Notes: generated from the sequence alone by a model not told the origin. Shown: positions 51,536-60,620, numbered from the stretch's first letter. The stretch: DNA of 64,000 nucleotides from Flavobacterium sediminilitoris (GCF_023008245.1 NZ_CP090145.1:2666001-2730000), one strand, 5' to 3'. A program made the numbers and translations.

Positions 51536-51636
51536 GTCTATGTTTTTAACCTTTCGTCGATATTTATTTGATAAAAACTATAAATAGTCTAAATTATATA
51601 TATATTAGCATTTACTTAACAAATTCTTAATATATT

Positions 51637-54600
51637 ATGAAAAAAATTACGCTATCGTTTTTTTTGTTCTTTATTTATTTGATTGGCTTTAGTCAGATAT
51701 CAATTGGAAATGGAACAAATGAATCGCAATCTTTTCCTTTTGATCCTTTTTTTGGATATTCTTATACGCAAAGTATATATTTATCATCAGAAATTAATGC
51801 TTCAGGAGATATAACAGGATTGCAGTGGTACTATAGTGGTACTTCACTATTAACAAATAACCAAGAATTAACTATTTATTTAGGACATACAACAAAAACA
51901 GTATTTGATGGAACTCAATCTACTAGTTGGGAACCTGTGTCAAATTTAACAGCTGTTTATACAGGTGGTATTCCTGTAACTGGTCCAGGATGGGTAAGCA
52001 TTACATTTGATACACCGTTTACATATAATGGAACAGATAATTTAATAATTGCTGTTGATGAAAATATGTCAGGTTATAATAGTTCTTCGGATGATTTTTA
52101 TAATACTTCTGTAATTGGAAACAGAAGTATAAATTATAGAAGTGACTCTGTAAATCCAGATCCATCGACACCTCCTACAGCTTCATTAGTTGCTTCTTAT
52201 GTGGCAAATGTAGTTTTAGAAGGAATTACAGAATCATGTCCACTTCCTACAGATGTTACAGTGATTAATATTACAGAATCAACTGCTGATTTAAGTTGGA
52301 CAGAAAATGGAACATCATTTGATTGGGAATATGTTATACAGCCTGTTGGAACAGGTGCTCCAACAGGTTCAGGGTTAAGTGTAGATCTTAATCCTTGGCT
52401 TGTGGCTGATGGTAATGGAATAACTGGTTTAATGCCTTTTACAGAATATGAAATATATTTTAGATCTTTTTGTAGTTTTTCAGATCAAAGTGCTTGGGTT
52501 GGACCTGTAAATTTTAAAACTAAATGTGATGTGTTTGCAGTACCTAGTTTAGAAAACTTTTCAACTTATGTTCCTGATTGTTGGGAAGAAGCAGATAATG
52601 GTGATTTAACAGCAGGGCCTGATACTTATGGAACTAGTGGATGGGTTGCTGATGGTTTTGGTAATAATGGTTCAACAGGTTCTGCTAGATATGAAATTTG
52701 GCAAGCAACAGCAAATGATTGGTTAATTTCTCCAGCTTATTTAATTTCTGCTACAGGTTATGAGTTGAAATTTGATGCTGCGGTAACACAATGGAATACA
52801 TCTAATGCGCCTACTGGTCCTTGGGAATCAGATGACTATGTTGAGGTTTTAATCTCTACTACAGGAACTAATAATTGGACAGTTTTATATACTTACAATG
52901 ATACAAATGTACCTGCTCCTACAGGAACAACTAATATAATTGATTTGAGTGCTTATGTAGGTCAGAATGTTAAATTTGCGTTTAGAGTAGTTGAAGGGAC
53001 TGCTAATGGATCAACGGATCTTAATTTTTACGTTGATAATTTTGAAATTCGTTTAACTCCTATAAACCCACCAGATTGTGTTACAAATTTAGTTGCTACT
53101 CCAGATGCTTCATGTGGTAATGAAGCAACAACAATTACTTGGGATGCTGTAAGTGGTGCTGATGGGTATAAAATTACAATAGGAACAACATCTGGAGGAA
53201 ATGATGTTTTGGATAATGTAGATTTAGGTGTAAACGTTACTTATGATTATATAGGTTTGGTTAATACAAACTATTTTGTTACTGTTACTCCTTATAATCA
53301 GAACGGTGATGCTATTGCTTGTTCAGAGATTACTTTTGCTACTAATGTTAATGGTTGTTATTGTCCATCATTGCCAACAAGTAATGATGGTAATGGTATT
53401 TCAAATGTTCAATTGGGAGCAACAGATTTTCCAACAGGAGATGTTTTTTATTTTGATCATACAGGAACTACAGTAGATTTAGCAATAGGAATAAATTCAA
53501 ACGTTCAAATTACTTTTGTTACAGGATATACTTATGATACAAATATTTGGATTGATTTTAACGATAATTATGTTTTTGAAGCATCGGAATTAGTTAAAAC
53601 AGGAATTGCATCTACTAATGCTAATCCAACTACATTAGATGCTTCATTTATTATGCCAGCATCTGCTAATTTAGGATTACATAGAATGAGAATTGCGACT
53701 GCTGATTCTGGTCAATCTACTCCTAATCCTTGTTATTCGGGAACTTATGGTGTTACTTTAGATTTTAATGTAAATGTTGTTACACCACCGTGTTCTCCAC
53801 TTACATTTGCATCTACAACTTTAGCAAATTGTTCAGGAACAGATTATTTTATAGCTATAGATGTTACAAATTTAGGAGATGGAACACCTTCTATATCAGA
53901 CGGAACTACAAGTTGGCCTGTTACTGCAACTGGAGTAATTAATGTTGGTCCATTTGCTTTAGGAACTCCTATATCGTTAACAGCTTTACATGGTTCTAGT
54001 GCTATTTGTGATGTGCCAGTAGGAACATATAATTATGCGGTATGTCCTCCAGCAAATGATGATTGTGTAAATGCACAAGTATTAATTCCTGGTGGAGTAT
54101 TTGCAGATAATGCTATTGTAGGAACAAATGTTGGCGCAAGTGATTCTAATGAAACAGCTCCTGGGTGTGCGCTTTATGATGGTGGTGATGTTTGGTATCA
54201 AGTAACTGTTCCTGCTTCTGGAAGTTTAACTTTTGAAAATAATACACAAGTAGGAGGAATTACTGATTCTGCTGGTGCAGTTTATAGTGGTTCATGTGGT
54301 TCTTTAGTTCTAATTGACTGCGATGATTCTGGAAGTGATGGAGCTAATGATCATCCATTAATTACTGTTTCAGGTAGAACTCCTGGAGAAGTACTTTACT
54401 ATAGAGTTTGGGAATATAATAATGATTCATTTGGAGAATTTCAAGTTTCAGTTTATGATGCTAGTTTAAGTTCATCTGCTTTTGATTTAACAGGTTTTAG
54501 AGCATATCCAAATCCAGTGAAAAATATTCTTAATTTAGAATACAAATCGAATATAACTTCTATAAGTGTATATAATTTATTAGGACAAGAAGTTTTATCA

Positions 54601-54717
54601 AGAACTATTAATGCTACATCAACAAATGTTGATATGTCTCAATTAAATAGTGGGGCTTATATTGTGAATGTTTCTATAGATGGAGCATTACAAACAATAA
54701 AAGTTATAAAAGAATAA
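51637..54717 (+). CDS. Large T9SS-exported adhesin-like protein
   Basis: 1026 residues: signal peptide ending GFSQ (about residue 19); a beta domain to about 195 (DITGLQWYYSGTS); fibronectin III (about 205-290; VTVINITESTADLSWTENG); a cleaved-adhesin/MAM-like jelly roll (about 298-470; WLISPAYLISATGYELKFDAA); a second fibronectin III (about 480-565); a GEVED domain (about 590-700; IWIDFNDNYVFEASELVKTG); further beta modules; and a type A T9SS sorting tail (about 955-1026; FRAYPNPVKNILNLEY). Low in Lys, high in Thr/Gly/Asn, as for surface proteins. Probably adhesion or surface degradation support; no catalytic site seen. Confidence 0.88.
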   Translation: MKKITLSFFLFFIYLIGFSQISIGNGTNESQSFPFDPFFGYSYTQSIYLSSEINASGDITGLQWYYSGTSLLTNNQELTIYLGHTTKTVFDGTQSTSWEPVSNLTAVYTGGIPVTGPGWVSITFDTPFTYNGTDNLIIAVDENMSGYNSSSDDFYNTSVIGNRSINYRSDSVNPDPSTPPTASLVASYVANVVLEGITESCPLPTDVTVINITESTADLSWTENGTSFDWEYVIQPVGTGAPTGSGLSVDLNPWLVADGNGITGLMPFTEYEIYFRSFCSFSDQSAWVGPVNFKTKCDVFAVPSLENFSTYVPDCWEEADNGDLTAGPDTYGTSGWVADGFGNNGSTGSARYEIWQATANDWLISPAYLISATGYELKFDAAVTQWNTSNAPTGPWESDDYVEVLISTTGTNNWTVLYTYNDTNVPAPTGTTNIIDLSAYVGQNVKFAFRVVEGTANGSTDLNFYVDNFEIRLTPINPPDCVTNLVATPDASCGNEATTITWDAVSGADGYKITIGTTSGGNDVLDNVDLGVNVTYDYIGLVNTNYFVTVTPYNQNGDAIACSEITFATNVNGCYCPSLPTSNDGNGISNVQLGATDFPTGDVFYFDHTGTTVDLAIGINSNVQITFVTGYTYDTNIWIDFNDNYVFEASELVKTGIASTNANPTTLDASFIMPASANLGLHRMRIATADSGQSTPNPCYSGTYGVTLDFNVNVVTPPCSPLTFASTTLANCSGTDYFIAIDVTNLGDGTPSISDGTTSWPVTATGVINVGPFALGTPISLTALHGSSAICDVPVGTYNYAVCPPANDDCVNAQVLIPGGVFADNAIVGTNVGASDSNETAPGCALYDGGDVWYQVTVPASGSLTFENNTQVGGITDSAGAVYSGSCGSLVLIDCDDSGSDGANDHPLITVSGRTPGEVLYYRVWEYNNDSFGEFQVSVYDASLSSSAFDLTGFRAYPNPVKNILNLEYKSNITSISVYNLLGQEVLSRTINATSTNVDMSQLNSGAYIVNVSIDGALQTIKVIKE

Positions 54718-54744
54718 TATTTGGAATTGATTTAATTTTATTTT

Positions 54745-54773
54745 AAGAGCTCCAATTTATTGGAGCTCTTTTT
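54745..54773 (+). terminator. Terminator after the adhesin-like gene
   Basis: 10-bp perfect stem (54745-54754 with 54761-54770, 6-base loop) followed by T residues, 27 bases past the stop codon. Confidence 0.85.
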
Positions 54774-54847
54774 GTTTTGTTAAAATCACAATAAATTTTA
54801 GCATAATATTATTAAATCTTCATACAAGGAAAATTTTTAAATTTCTG

Positions 54848-54855
54848 TATCTTTG
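54848..54855 (+). promoter_or_regulatory. Class V PLP enzyme promoter, -7 box
   Basis: TATCTTTG matches TAnnTTTG and covers the in-frame TTG at 54853; the true start is the ATG at 54877, 21 bases downstream. Confidence 0.7.
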
Positions 54856-54876
54856 AAACCACAAATCAGTACTACT

Positions 54877-56361
54877 ATGCTTACTACAGAAACAACAACA
54901 ACATTAGAATTATATTTTAAGAAATTTAGAGATAATATAATTGGTATAAATCAAACTTTTGATTCTCCTTTTGGTGAAAAAAAAATTATTTATACAGACT
55001 GGACAGCTAGTGGCCGTTTATATCGTCCGATAGAAGAAAAGTTAATAAATAAATTTGGACCATTTGTAGCAAATACGCATACAGAAACTACTGTTTCAGG
55101 TACAGCTATGACAATGGCATATCATAAAGCAAGACATATCATTAAAAAACATGTAAATGCTAATGAAAATGATATTTTGATTACAGATGGAACTGGAATG
55201 ACAGGTGTTGTAAATAAATTGCAAAGAATTTTAGGGCTTAGAGTCGCAGAAAATTTAAAGCAGTTTACTAATATTCCTAAAGAATTAAAACCAATTGTTT
55301 TTATATCTCATATGGAACATCATTCTAATCAAACATCATGGTTAGAAACAATTGCGGATGTGGTTGTGGTTCCAGCAAATGAAGAAGGGTTGTTTTGTTT
55401 GGAAAATTTTAAAGTTCTTCTTGAAGAATATAAAGATAGGAGTTTTAAAATAGCGTCAATAACATCTTGCTCTAATGTAACAGGAATAGAAACACCTTAT
55501 TACGAAGTAGCAAAAATTATGCATCAAAATAATGGGGTTTGTTTTGTTGATTTTGCTTGTTCAGGCCCTTATGTCAATATTAATATGCATTCAGATGATG
55601 AAGAAGCATATTTAGATGCAATCTTTTTCTCACCACATAAATTTTTAGGTGGACCTGGAACATGTGGAGTACTTGTTTTTAATAAAAATTTATATAAAAA
55701 TAATATCCCTGATTGTCCTGGTGGAGGAACTGTGAGATGGACAAATCCATGGGGAGAGCATCATTATATAGATAATATTGAAGATAGAGAAGACGGAGGT
55801 ACTCCAGGTTTCTTGCAGGTTATAAGAACAGCTCTTTCAATTCAATTGAAAGAAGAAATGGGGATAAAAAATATCTTAGATAGAGAACATGAGATTACAG
55901 AGTATATTTTTGATTCATTAGGAGATATTGAGAATATTAATATTTTAGCCCCTCAACATCAAAATAGATTAGGTGTAATCTCCTTTTATATTAATGATTT
56001 GCATTATAATTTAGGAGTAAAAATATTAAACGATAAATTTGGAATTCAAACAAGAGGTGGATGTAGTTGTGCAGGAACTTACGGTCATTACTTATTACAT
56101 GTAGATCAAGAAACATCAAATAATATTGTTTGTAAAATTTCAGCAGGAGATTTAGAAATGAAGCCAGGTTGGATAAGAATGTCTATTCATCCAACAACAA
56201 CAAATGATGAAATAAAGTTTGTATGTGATGCTATTAAAGAATTAGCAAAAAATCATGTAGAATGGAAAAAAGATTATTTATATAATACTAAATCAAACGA
56301 ATTTATACATAAAAATGCAACAAAATTTGAAGAAAAAATAGTTGAAAATTGGTTTAATTAA
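54877..56361 (+). CDS. Class V aminotransferase-fold PLP enzyme (cysteine desulfurase-like)
   Basis: 494 residues. The fold begins IYTDWTASGRLYRPIEEKL; substrate loop ISHMEHHSNQTSW with the His pair; VDFACSGPYVNINMH for the pyridine-N Asp region; Schiff-base Lys in FFSPHKFLGGPGTCG; and GIQTRGGCSCAGTYGH, which places Cys residues near the position of the catalytic loop in cysteine desulfurases. It is about 90 residues longer than SufS or IscS. No Fe-S assembly gene is close, so a sulfur-transfer role is only possible; other class V reactions (lyase, aminotransferase) remain open. Confidence 0.82.
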   Translation: MLTTETTTTLELYFKKFRDNIIGINQTFDSPFGEKKIIYTDWTASGRLYRPIEEKLINKFGPFVANTHTETTVSGTAMTMAYHKARHIIKKHVNANENDILITDGTGMTGVVNKLQRILGLRVAENLKQFTNIPKELKPIVFISHMEHHSNQTSWLETIADVVVVPANEEGLFCLENFKVLLEEYKDRSFKIASITSCSNVTGIETPYYEVAKIMHQNNGVCFVDFACSGPYVNINMHSDDEEAYLDAIFFSPHKFLGGPGTCGVLVFNKNLYKNNIPDCPGGGTVRWTNPWGEHHYIDNIEDREDGGTPGFLQVIRTALSIQLKEEMGIKNILDREHEITEYIFDSLGDIENINILAPQHQNRLGVISFYINDLHYNLGVKILNDKFGIQTRGGCSCAGTYGHYLLHVDQETSNNIVCKISAGDLEMKPGWIRMSIHPTTTNDEIKFVCDAIKELAKNHVEWKKDYLYNTKSNEFIHKNATKFEEKIVENWFN

Positions 56362-56424
56362 TATTAAACCTTTTTTTATTTCTTTAAAGTAAAGTTTTGA
56401 AATAAATACACGAAAGTATATAAA

Positions 56425-56490
56425 AGTATAAAAGTCAGGGTGGAGCCCCTGACTTCTATGATGAATGTGTAACCACATTTCTGTGTCATT
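56425..56490 (-). ncRNA. Candidate small RNA, about 65 nt
   Basis: On the minus strand, a TACATTTG promoter box (56505-56498) is followed after about 8 bases by a sequence beginning cccgaatgacacag that has no plausible protein, an internal 6-bp hairpin (aatgtg, loop gtta, cacatt) and a strong rho-independent hairpin with a 9-bp stem (56433-56441 with 56448-56456) and U-rich end. This arrangement of promoter, folded body and terminator inside a 350-base gene-free gap is what a free-standing small RNA looks like. I believe similar sequences exist in other flavobacteria but could not search. Confidence 0.55.
56433..56456 (-). terminator. Terminator of the candidate small RNA
   Basis: Stem aagtcaggg and complement with a 6-base loop, the most G+C-rich hairpin in this AT-rich gap, followed on the minus strand by ttatactttta. 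Confidence 0.65.
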
Positions 56491-56497
56491 CGGGTAC

Positions 56498-56505
56498 AAA
56501 TGTAA
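56498..56505 (-). promoter_or_regulatory. Promoter of the candidate small RNA, -7 box
   Basis: Minus strand reads TACATTTG, matching TAnnTTTG. The rest of the gap from 56506 to 56686 is plain AT-rich sequence in which I see nothing. Confidence 0.6.
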
Positions 56506-56686
56506 GTCATTTTTTTTAAATGATATTCTATTTTTTTATTTTTTTGTAAAAAATGAAATTAATTTATAATAAACCTAATGTGTATTTTTTATAAAATGCT
56601 CTTTATTAGTTGTTTTCTTCTGTATTAAGAGAAAATCTTCATTATGAACTTCTAAAAATAAATTATGTTAGAAACTATTTAATTCT

Positions 56687-56694
56687 TATTTTTG
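56687..56694 (+). promoter_or_regulatory. Serine palmitoyltransferase-like gene promoter, -7 box
   Basis: TATTTTTG matches TAnnTTTG and contains the in-frame TTG at 56692, which is therefore not the start. The ATGs at 56707 and 56719 are downstream. Confidence 0.7.
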
Positions 56695-56718
56695 CACGTT
56701 TTCAAAATGAAAAATATT

Positions 56719-57978
56719 ATGGTAAAAGATTTATTTGAGAGAATACAAAATAATAAAGGTCCTTTAGGGAAGTGGGCATCACAAGCAGAAGGATATTATG
56801 TTTTTCCTAAATTAGAAGGAGAATTAGGTCCAAGAATGAAATTTCATGGAAAAGAAATTTTAAATTGGAGTCTTAATGATTATTTAGGTTTAGCTAATCA
56901 TCCAGAAGTTAGAAAAGTTGATGCGGAAGCAGCTACTCAATATGGTGCAGCATATCCTATGGGAGCTCGTATGATGAGTGGTCACACAGATATACATGAG
57001 CAATTAGAACAAGAACTAGCTGCTTTTGTAAAAAAAGAGTCTGCATATTTATTGAATTTTGGTTATCAAGGAATAATGTCATGTATTGATGCTTTAGTAA
57101 CTAAAAATGATATTATTGTTTATGATGTAGATGCTCATGCATGTATTATAGATGGTGTACGCTTACATATGGGAAAACGTTTTACATATAAGCATAATGA
57201 TCTTGAAAGTATGGAGAAAAACCTTCAGAGGGCTACTAAAATGGCTGAAGAAACTGGAGGAGGAATTCTATTCATTACTGAAGGTGTTTTTGGTATGAGG
57301 GGACAACAAGGTAAATTAAAAGAAATCGTAGCATTAAAAGAAAAATATAATTTTAGATTATTAGTAGATGATGCTCATGGTTTTGGTACACTTGGAAAAA
57401 CTGGAGCAGGAGCAGGAGAAGAGCAAGGATGTCAAGACGGTATTGATGTTTATTTTTCTACTTTCGCAAAATCAATGGCAAGTATTGGTGCTTTCTTAGC
57501 AGCAGATAAAGACATTATTGATTATTTAAAATATAATTTGCGTTCTCAAATGTTTGCTAAATCATTACCAATGATTCAAACAGTTGGTGCACTAAAACGT
57601 TTACAATTATTAAGAGATAATCCTAGTTTAAAAGATAAACTTTGGGAAAATGTAAACGCATTGCAAAATGGATTGAAAGAGAAAGGATTTAATATTGGAG
57701 ACACAAATACTTGTGTAACGCCTGTATATCTTGAAGGGTCAATTCCAGAAGCTATGGTAATGGTAAATGATTTGAGAGAGAATTATGGTATTTTCTTATC
57801 AATTGTTGTTTATCCAGTAATACCTAAAGGAATAATCTTATTAAGAATGATTCCTACAGCATCTCACACTTTAAATGATGTAAATGAAACATTAACTGCT
57901 TTTGAAGCAATTAGAGAAAAACTAGTTAATGGAACATACAAGAAAATTGCTGAAGCGACAACAGTAGATGTATCTTAA
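56719..57978 (+). CDS. Serine palmitoyltransferase-like alpha-oxoamine synthase
   Basis: 419-residue PLP enzyme of the alpha-oxoamine synthase group (serine palmitoyltransferase, KBL, BioF). Motifs: NWSLNDYLGLANHP, GARMMSGHTDIHEQLE, H140 in VDAHACIIDG stacking on PLP, VDDAHGFGTLG with the pyridine-N Asp (217-221) and the Schiff-base K251 in STFAKSMASIG. Bacteroidota make sphingolipids from serine and acyl-CoA using close homologues, so sphingolipid synthesis is the favoured role; glycine C-acetyltransferase is the alternative. The start MVKDLF at 56719 is preferred because the ATG at 56707 would leave almost no leader. A GNAT-like acyltransferase gene converges on it. Confidence 0.85.
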   Translation: MVKDLFERIQNNKGPLGKWASQAEGYYVFPKLEGELGPRMKFHGKEILNWSLNDYLGLANHPEVRKVDAEAATQYGAAYPMGARMMSGHTDIHEQLEQELAAFVKKESAYLLNFGYQGIMSCIDALVTKNDIIVYDVDAHACIIDGVRLHMGKRFTYKHNDLESMEKNLQRATKMAEETGGGILFITEGVFGMRGQQGKLKEIVALKEKYNFRLLVDDAHGFGTLGKTGAGAGEEQGCQDGIDVYFSTFAKSMASIGAFLAADKDIIDYLKYNLRSQMFAKSLPMIQTVGALKRLQLLRDNPSLKDKLWENVNALQNGLKEKGFNIGDTNTCVTPVYLEGSIPEAMVMVNDLRENYGIFLSIVVYPVIPKGIILLRMIPTASHTLNDVNETLTAFEAIREKLVNGTYKKIAEATTVDVS

Positions 57979-57997
57979 GTAAGATTCTAATATATTA

Positions 57998-58031
57998 AAA
58001 AAATCCATTCAATTAATTGAATGGATTTTTT
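57998..58031. terminator. Bidirectional terminator between the oxoamine synthase and GNAT-like genes
   Basis: Perfect 34-base palindrome (17-bp arms 57998-58014 and 58015-58031) with A and T runs at the ends, serving both converging genes. Confidence 0.8.
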
Positions 58032-58052
58032 TATTGTAGTAAAGAAAAATAA

Positions 58053-59177
58053 CTAACTTTTTAAAAGTTTGCTATAAGTTCTTCTACGTTTAGTAATTTT
58101 AGTATTGAAATGTTTCCAAAGGTTTTGAATGGCTGTGTTTTCCTCTAATTCAGGAGTTCTAACGCAAGTTTCTATACCTTTTGCTGAACAAACTTTGTAA
58201 TATTCTTCAAAGATAATAGAAGTAACCCCTTTACTTTGATATTCAGGAGTAACACCAATTAAATAAAAAACAGCTTCTTTAGAATTTTTTCTAGCTTTTA
58301 GTAAATGATAAAATCCAAAAGGAAATAATTTCCCGTTTGCTTTTTTCAAAGCTTCACTAAATCCAGGCATAACAATAGCGAAAGCAACCATTTTATGATC
58401 TTTATCAACAATAAATTTTATAAATTCAGGATTAATAAAACTAATGTATTTTTTCTTAAAATATTCTTTTTGGACATCATTTATAGCTACAAAAGATTGA
58501 AGTTTTGAGTATGTTTCATTAAATAATTCGAACATTTCATCAACATAAGGCATTATGTCTTTCGTTTTAGTAAAATTTAATGATTTTAAGCCATAACGTT
58601 GTTGAATTAAAGTACTTATTTTATTAAAAGGAGTCGGATCGATATTACTAAATGAAAAACTACTTTCTATATACTCTTTCTCTTTTGTTAGACCTAATTT
58701 TTCAAAATGATCTTTATAATAAGGCATACTATACCATGTTACCATATTTCCCATTTCTTCAAAGCCTTCAATTAGAACTCCAACTTTATCAAGATTTGAG
58801 AAACCAATAGGTCCTTCAACCATCTCTAAGTTATGTTTGTTTCCTAATTCATAAACTTTATCTAGTAAAGCTTTTGTAACTTCTATATCGTCAATTACAT
58901 CAAACCATCCAAAACGAACTTTACTTTTCTTTAGAATATTTACTTCGTCCCAATTAATAATCGCAGCAATTTTGCCAACTATTTTATTGTTCTTATAGGC
59001 TAAGTAAAAATATGCTTCAGCACTTTGAAATGCAGGATTTTTAGTCTTGTCAAACGTTTCTAATTCTTCAGAAATTATAGGAGGAATCCAATAAGGATTA
59101 TTTTTATATAAATCAAAAGAGAATAAAATGTACTCTTTTAAATCTTTTTTCGTAACAGCTTCTTTTATTGTTATCAT
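58053..59177 (-). CDS. GNAT-like N-acyltransferase
   Basis: 374 residues with two GNAT-type modules. The first (about 1-115) ends in YKNNKIVGKIAAIINWDE; the second (about 195-370) has MVAFAIVMPGFSEAL and the acyl-CoA loop region LIGVTPEYQSKGVTSIIFEEYYKVC, near the R/Q-x-x-G-x-G/A pattern. Between them, EMVEGPIGFSNLDKVGVLIEGF is well conserved among flavobacterial homologues as far as I recall. Convergence with a serine palmitoyltransferase homologue makes N-acylation of a sphingoid base (ceramide synthesis) attractive, but that is inference; other amine substrates are possible. The gene shares an operon with a barrel protein 3 bases upstream. Confidence 0.75.
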   Translation of the reverse strand: MITIKEAVTKKDLKEYILFSFDLYKNNPYWIPPIISEELETFDKTKNPAFQSAEAYFYLAYKNNKIVGKIAAIINWDEVNILKKSKVRFGWFDVIDDIEVTKALLDKVYELGNKHNLEMVEGPIGFSNLDKVGVLIEGFEEMGNMVTWYSMPYYKDHFEKLGLTKEKEYIESSFSFSNIDPTPFNKISTLIQQRYGLKSLNFTKTKDIMPYVDEMFELFNETYSKLQSFVAINDVQKEYFKKKYISFINPEFIKFIVDKDHKMVAFAIVMPGFSEALKKANGKLFPFGFYHLLKARKNSKEAVFYLIGVTPEYQSKGVTSIIFEEYYKVCSAKGIETCVRTPELEENTAIQNLWKHFNTKITKRRRTYSKLLKS

Positions 59178-59180
59178 AGT

Positions 59181-60149
59181 TTATTTAACTTCAACTTCGT
59201 CTTTGCGTTTTCTTTTTTCTTTTTCAGCTTTTTTCTTCATTTTCTTATCCATTTTGCTGCCATTATCCTTTTCAATTTTTACTTCATTGTAATTTTTGTC
59301 AAAACGCCATGAAAAACCTACTCCTGCATTGAAAAGACTAGGAGTATTTTTAATATTTGTACCAATAGATGCATCTATTTGCATTGATTTATTGAATAAA
59401 TACGCAGCTCCAACTCTAAAAATACCATCAGAATAATAATCACCATTGTAACCTTGATTTTCAACAAATCCAGACCATTTATCATTAAATCCTCTCGTTA
59501 GCGTTATTACATAATTTATGGAAGCTAAATCAGAACCTATTTTGTCATACATTATGTTTGTAACAAAAACCCATTGTCTTCCAAAATGATTTTGTGCAAT
59601 AATCATTGCTTTCGGGCTTACAGTTGGTTCTTCAATGTAAGATGGCGCAAAATTAAATGGATTATCAGATAAGTTAAAGTTTACACCAGCATAAGCTGCA
59701 ACAGCAGGAATAAATTGTCTCCATTTGAATTTATTATTTGCTTTCCAACTGTATAAGTTTACTTTTTCTTCATAATTTTTAAAAGGATCATAAATTAAAT
59801 ATTTAGCTCCTATAATTGTTTTTTTTAGTGCAGAACGATTTTTGTCTTCAAATGAAGAGGCATAACTATCGTTTTGATATTGTAATTCAGCTATAAATTC
59901 TAATTCTTCAAAGAATAATCCCCATCTAAGATCTAATTCTCCAATAAAACCATTTGCAGTATACTTTAATTTAGCATGATCTTCATTCTGAAAATTTAAA
60001 CCAATCTCTGTTTGAATCACAGATTTACCAACAGAAAAAGCCATCATAGATTTCCCTGGACGATTTGAATTGATTTCGTCCGTATATTGTGCAAACAAAA
60101 CTTGTGAGCCAAAGAGAAATAAAAAGAAGAATAGTTTAGTGTATTTCAT
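59181..60149 (-). CDS. Outer-membrane beta-barrel protein (MetA-pathway transporter-like)
   Basis: 322 residues: signal peptide ending LFAQ (about residue 20), then alternating amphipathic strands through about 290 matching the PF13557-like phenol/meta-pathway transporter or porin group: INSNRPGKSMMAFSVGKSVIQTEIGLNF, VFVTNIMYDKIGS and INKNTPSLFNAG-type turns, with a final SWRF strand. A basic Lys-rich tail (DKKMKKKAEKEKRKRKDE) follows. It is 3 bases upstream of the GNAT-like gene, so both are made together and may act on envelope lipids. Substrate unknown. Confidence 0.72.
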   Translation of the reverse strand: MKYTKLFFFLFLFGSQVLFAQYTDEINSNRPGKSMMAFSVGKSVIQTEIGLNFQNEDHAKLKYTANGFIGELDLRWGLFFEELEFIAELQYQNDSYASSFEDKNRSALKKTIIGAKYLIYDPFKNYEEKVNLYSWKANNKFKWRQFIPAVAAYAGVNFNLSDNPFNFAPSYIEEPTVSPKAMIIAQNHFGRQWVFVTNIMYDKIGSDLASINYVITLTRGFNDKWSGFVENQGYNGDYYSDGIFRVGAAYLFNKSMQIDASIGTNIKNTPSLFNAGVGFSWRFDKNYNEVKIEKDNGSKMDKKMKKKAEKEKRKRKDEVEVK

Positions 60150-60231
60150 TATGCAAAAAATTTATTTCCAAAAATAGTATTTTTATAATAATTTTAAGAA
60201 ACAATAATAGGGTTTTATCTACTATTATGTA

Positions 60232-60239
60232 TACTTTTG
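60232..60239 (+). promoter_or_regulatory. DUF4834 gene promoter, -7 box
   Basis: TACTTTTG matches TAnnTTTG and lies inside the first codons of a longer reading from 60227, so the gene starts at the ATG at 60260. Confidence 0.65.
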
Positions 60240-60259
60240 AACTATTAAATGAATTTAAA

Positions 60260-60532
60260 ATGGAAATAGCATCATTTACAGGGTTTCTTAAGACCTTAGT
60301 TTATATTATTTTGTTTTGGTATTTATTCAAATTTCTGATTAAAATATTTGCACCAATATTAATGCAAAAAGCAGTAAATAAAGTGCAACAAAAAATGGAA
60401 GAACAAATGAATGGGCAATTTGGACAACAAAATGCGTATACAAATAGAAATACTCAACAAAATAATGAGAAAAAAATGCCTACAGAGAAAAAGAAAGTAG
60501 GAGAATATGTCGATTTTGAAGAAATTGACTAA
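60260..60532 (+). CDS. DUF4834 family membrane protein
   Basis: 90 residues. One membrane segment (about 5-32; FTGFLKTLVYIILFWYLFKFL), then a polar helix (FAPILMQKAVNKVQQKMEEQ), a Gln/Asn-rich linker and a conserved short end KVGEYVDFEEID. This layout is that of DUF4834, a small protein found across Flavobacteriaceae, often beside the large YfhO gene as here. Function unknown. The ATG at 60260 was chosen because an earlier ATG at 60227 lies before the promoter box. Confidence 0.8.
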   Translation: MEIASFTGFLKTLVYIILFWYLFKFLIKIFAPILMQKAVNKVQQKMEEQMNGQFGQQNAYTNRNTQQNNEKKMPTEKKKVGEYVDFEEID

Positions 60533-60552
60533 AAATACTTTATCAAGTTGTT

Positions 60553-60583
60553 AAAAAGGATATTATTGCAATATCCTTTTTTT
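60553..60583 (+). terminator. Terminator after the DUF4834 gene
   Basis: 11-bp perfect stem (60553-60563 with 60571-60581, 7-base loop) ending in T residues, 20 bases past the stop codon. Confidence 0.75.
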
Positions 60584-60620
60584 ATTTACCTTAGCGTTTT
60601 ATTTCAGATATATCTTACCA

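Noticed and set aside
56293..56499. 68-codon minus-strand frame after the class V PLP gene
   Set aside because: Most of it is antisense to the end of the PLP gene and its 5' part is better explained as a small RNA with a terminator hairpin inside the frame.
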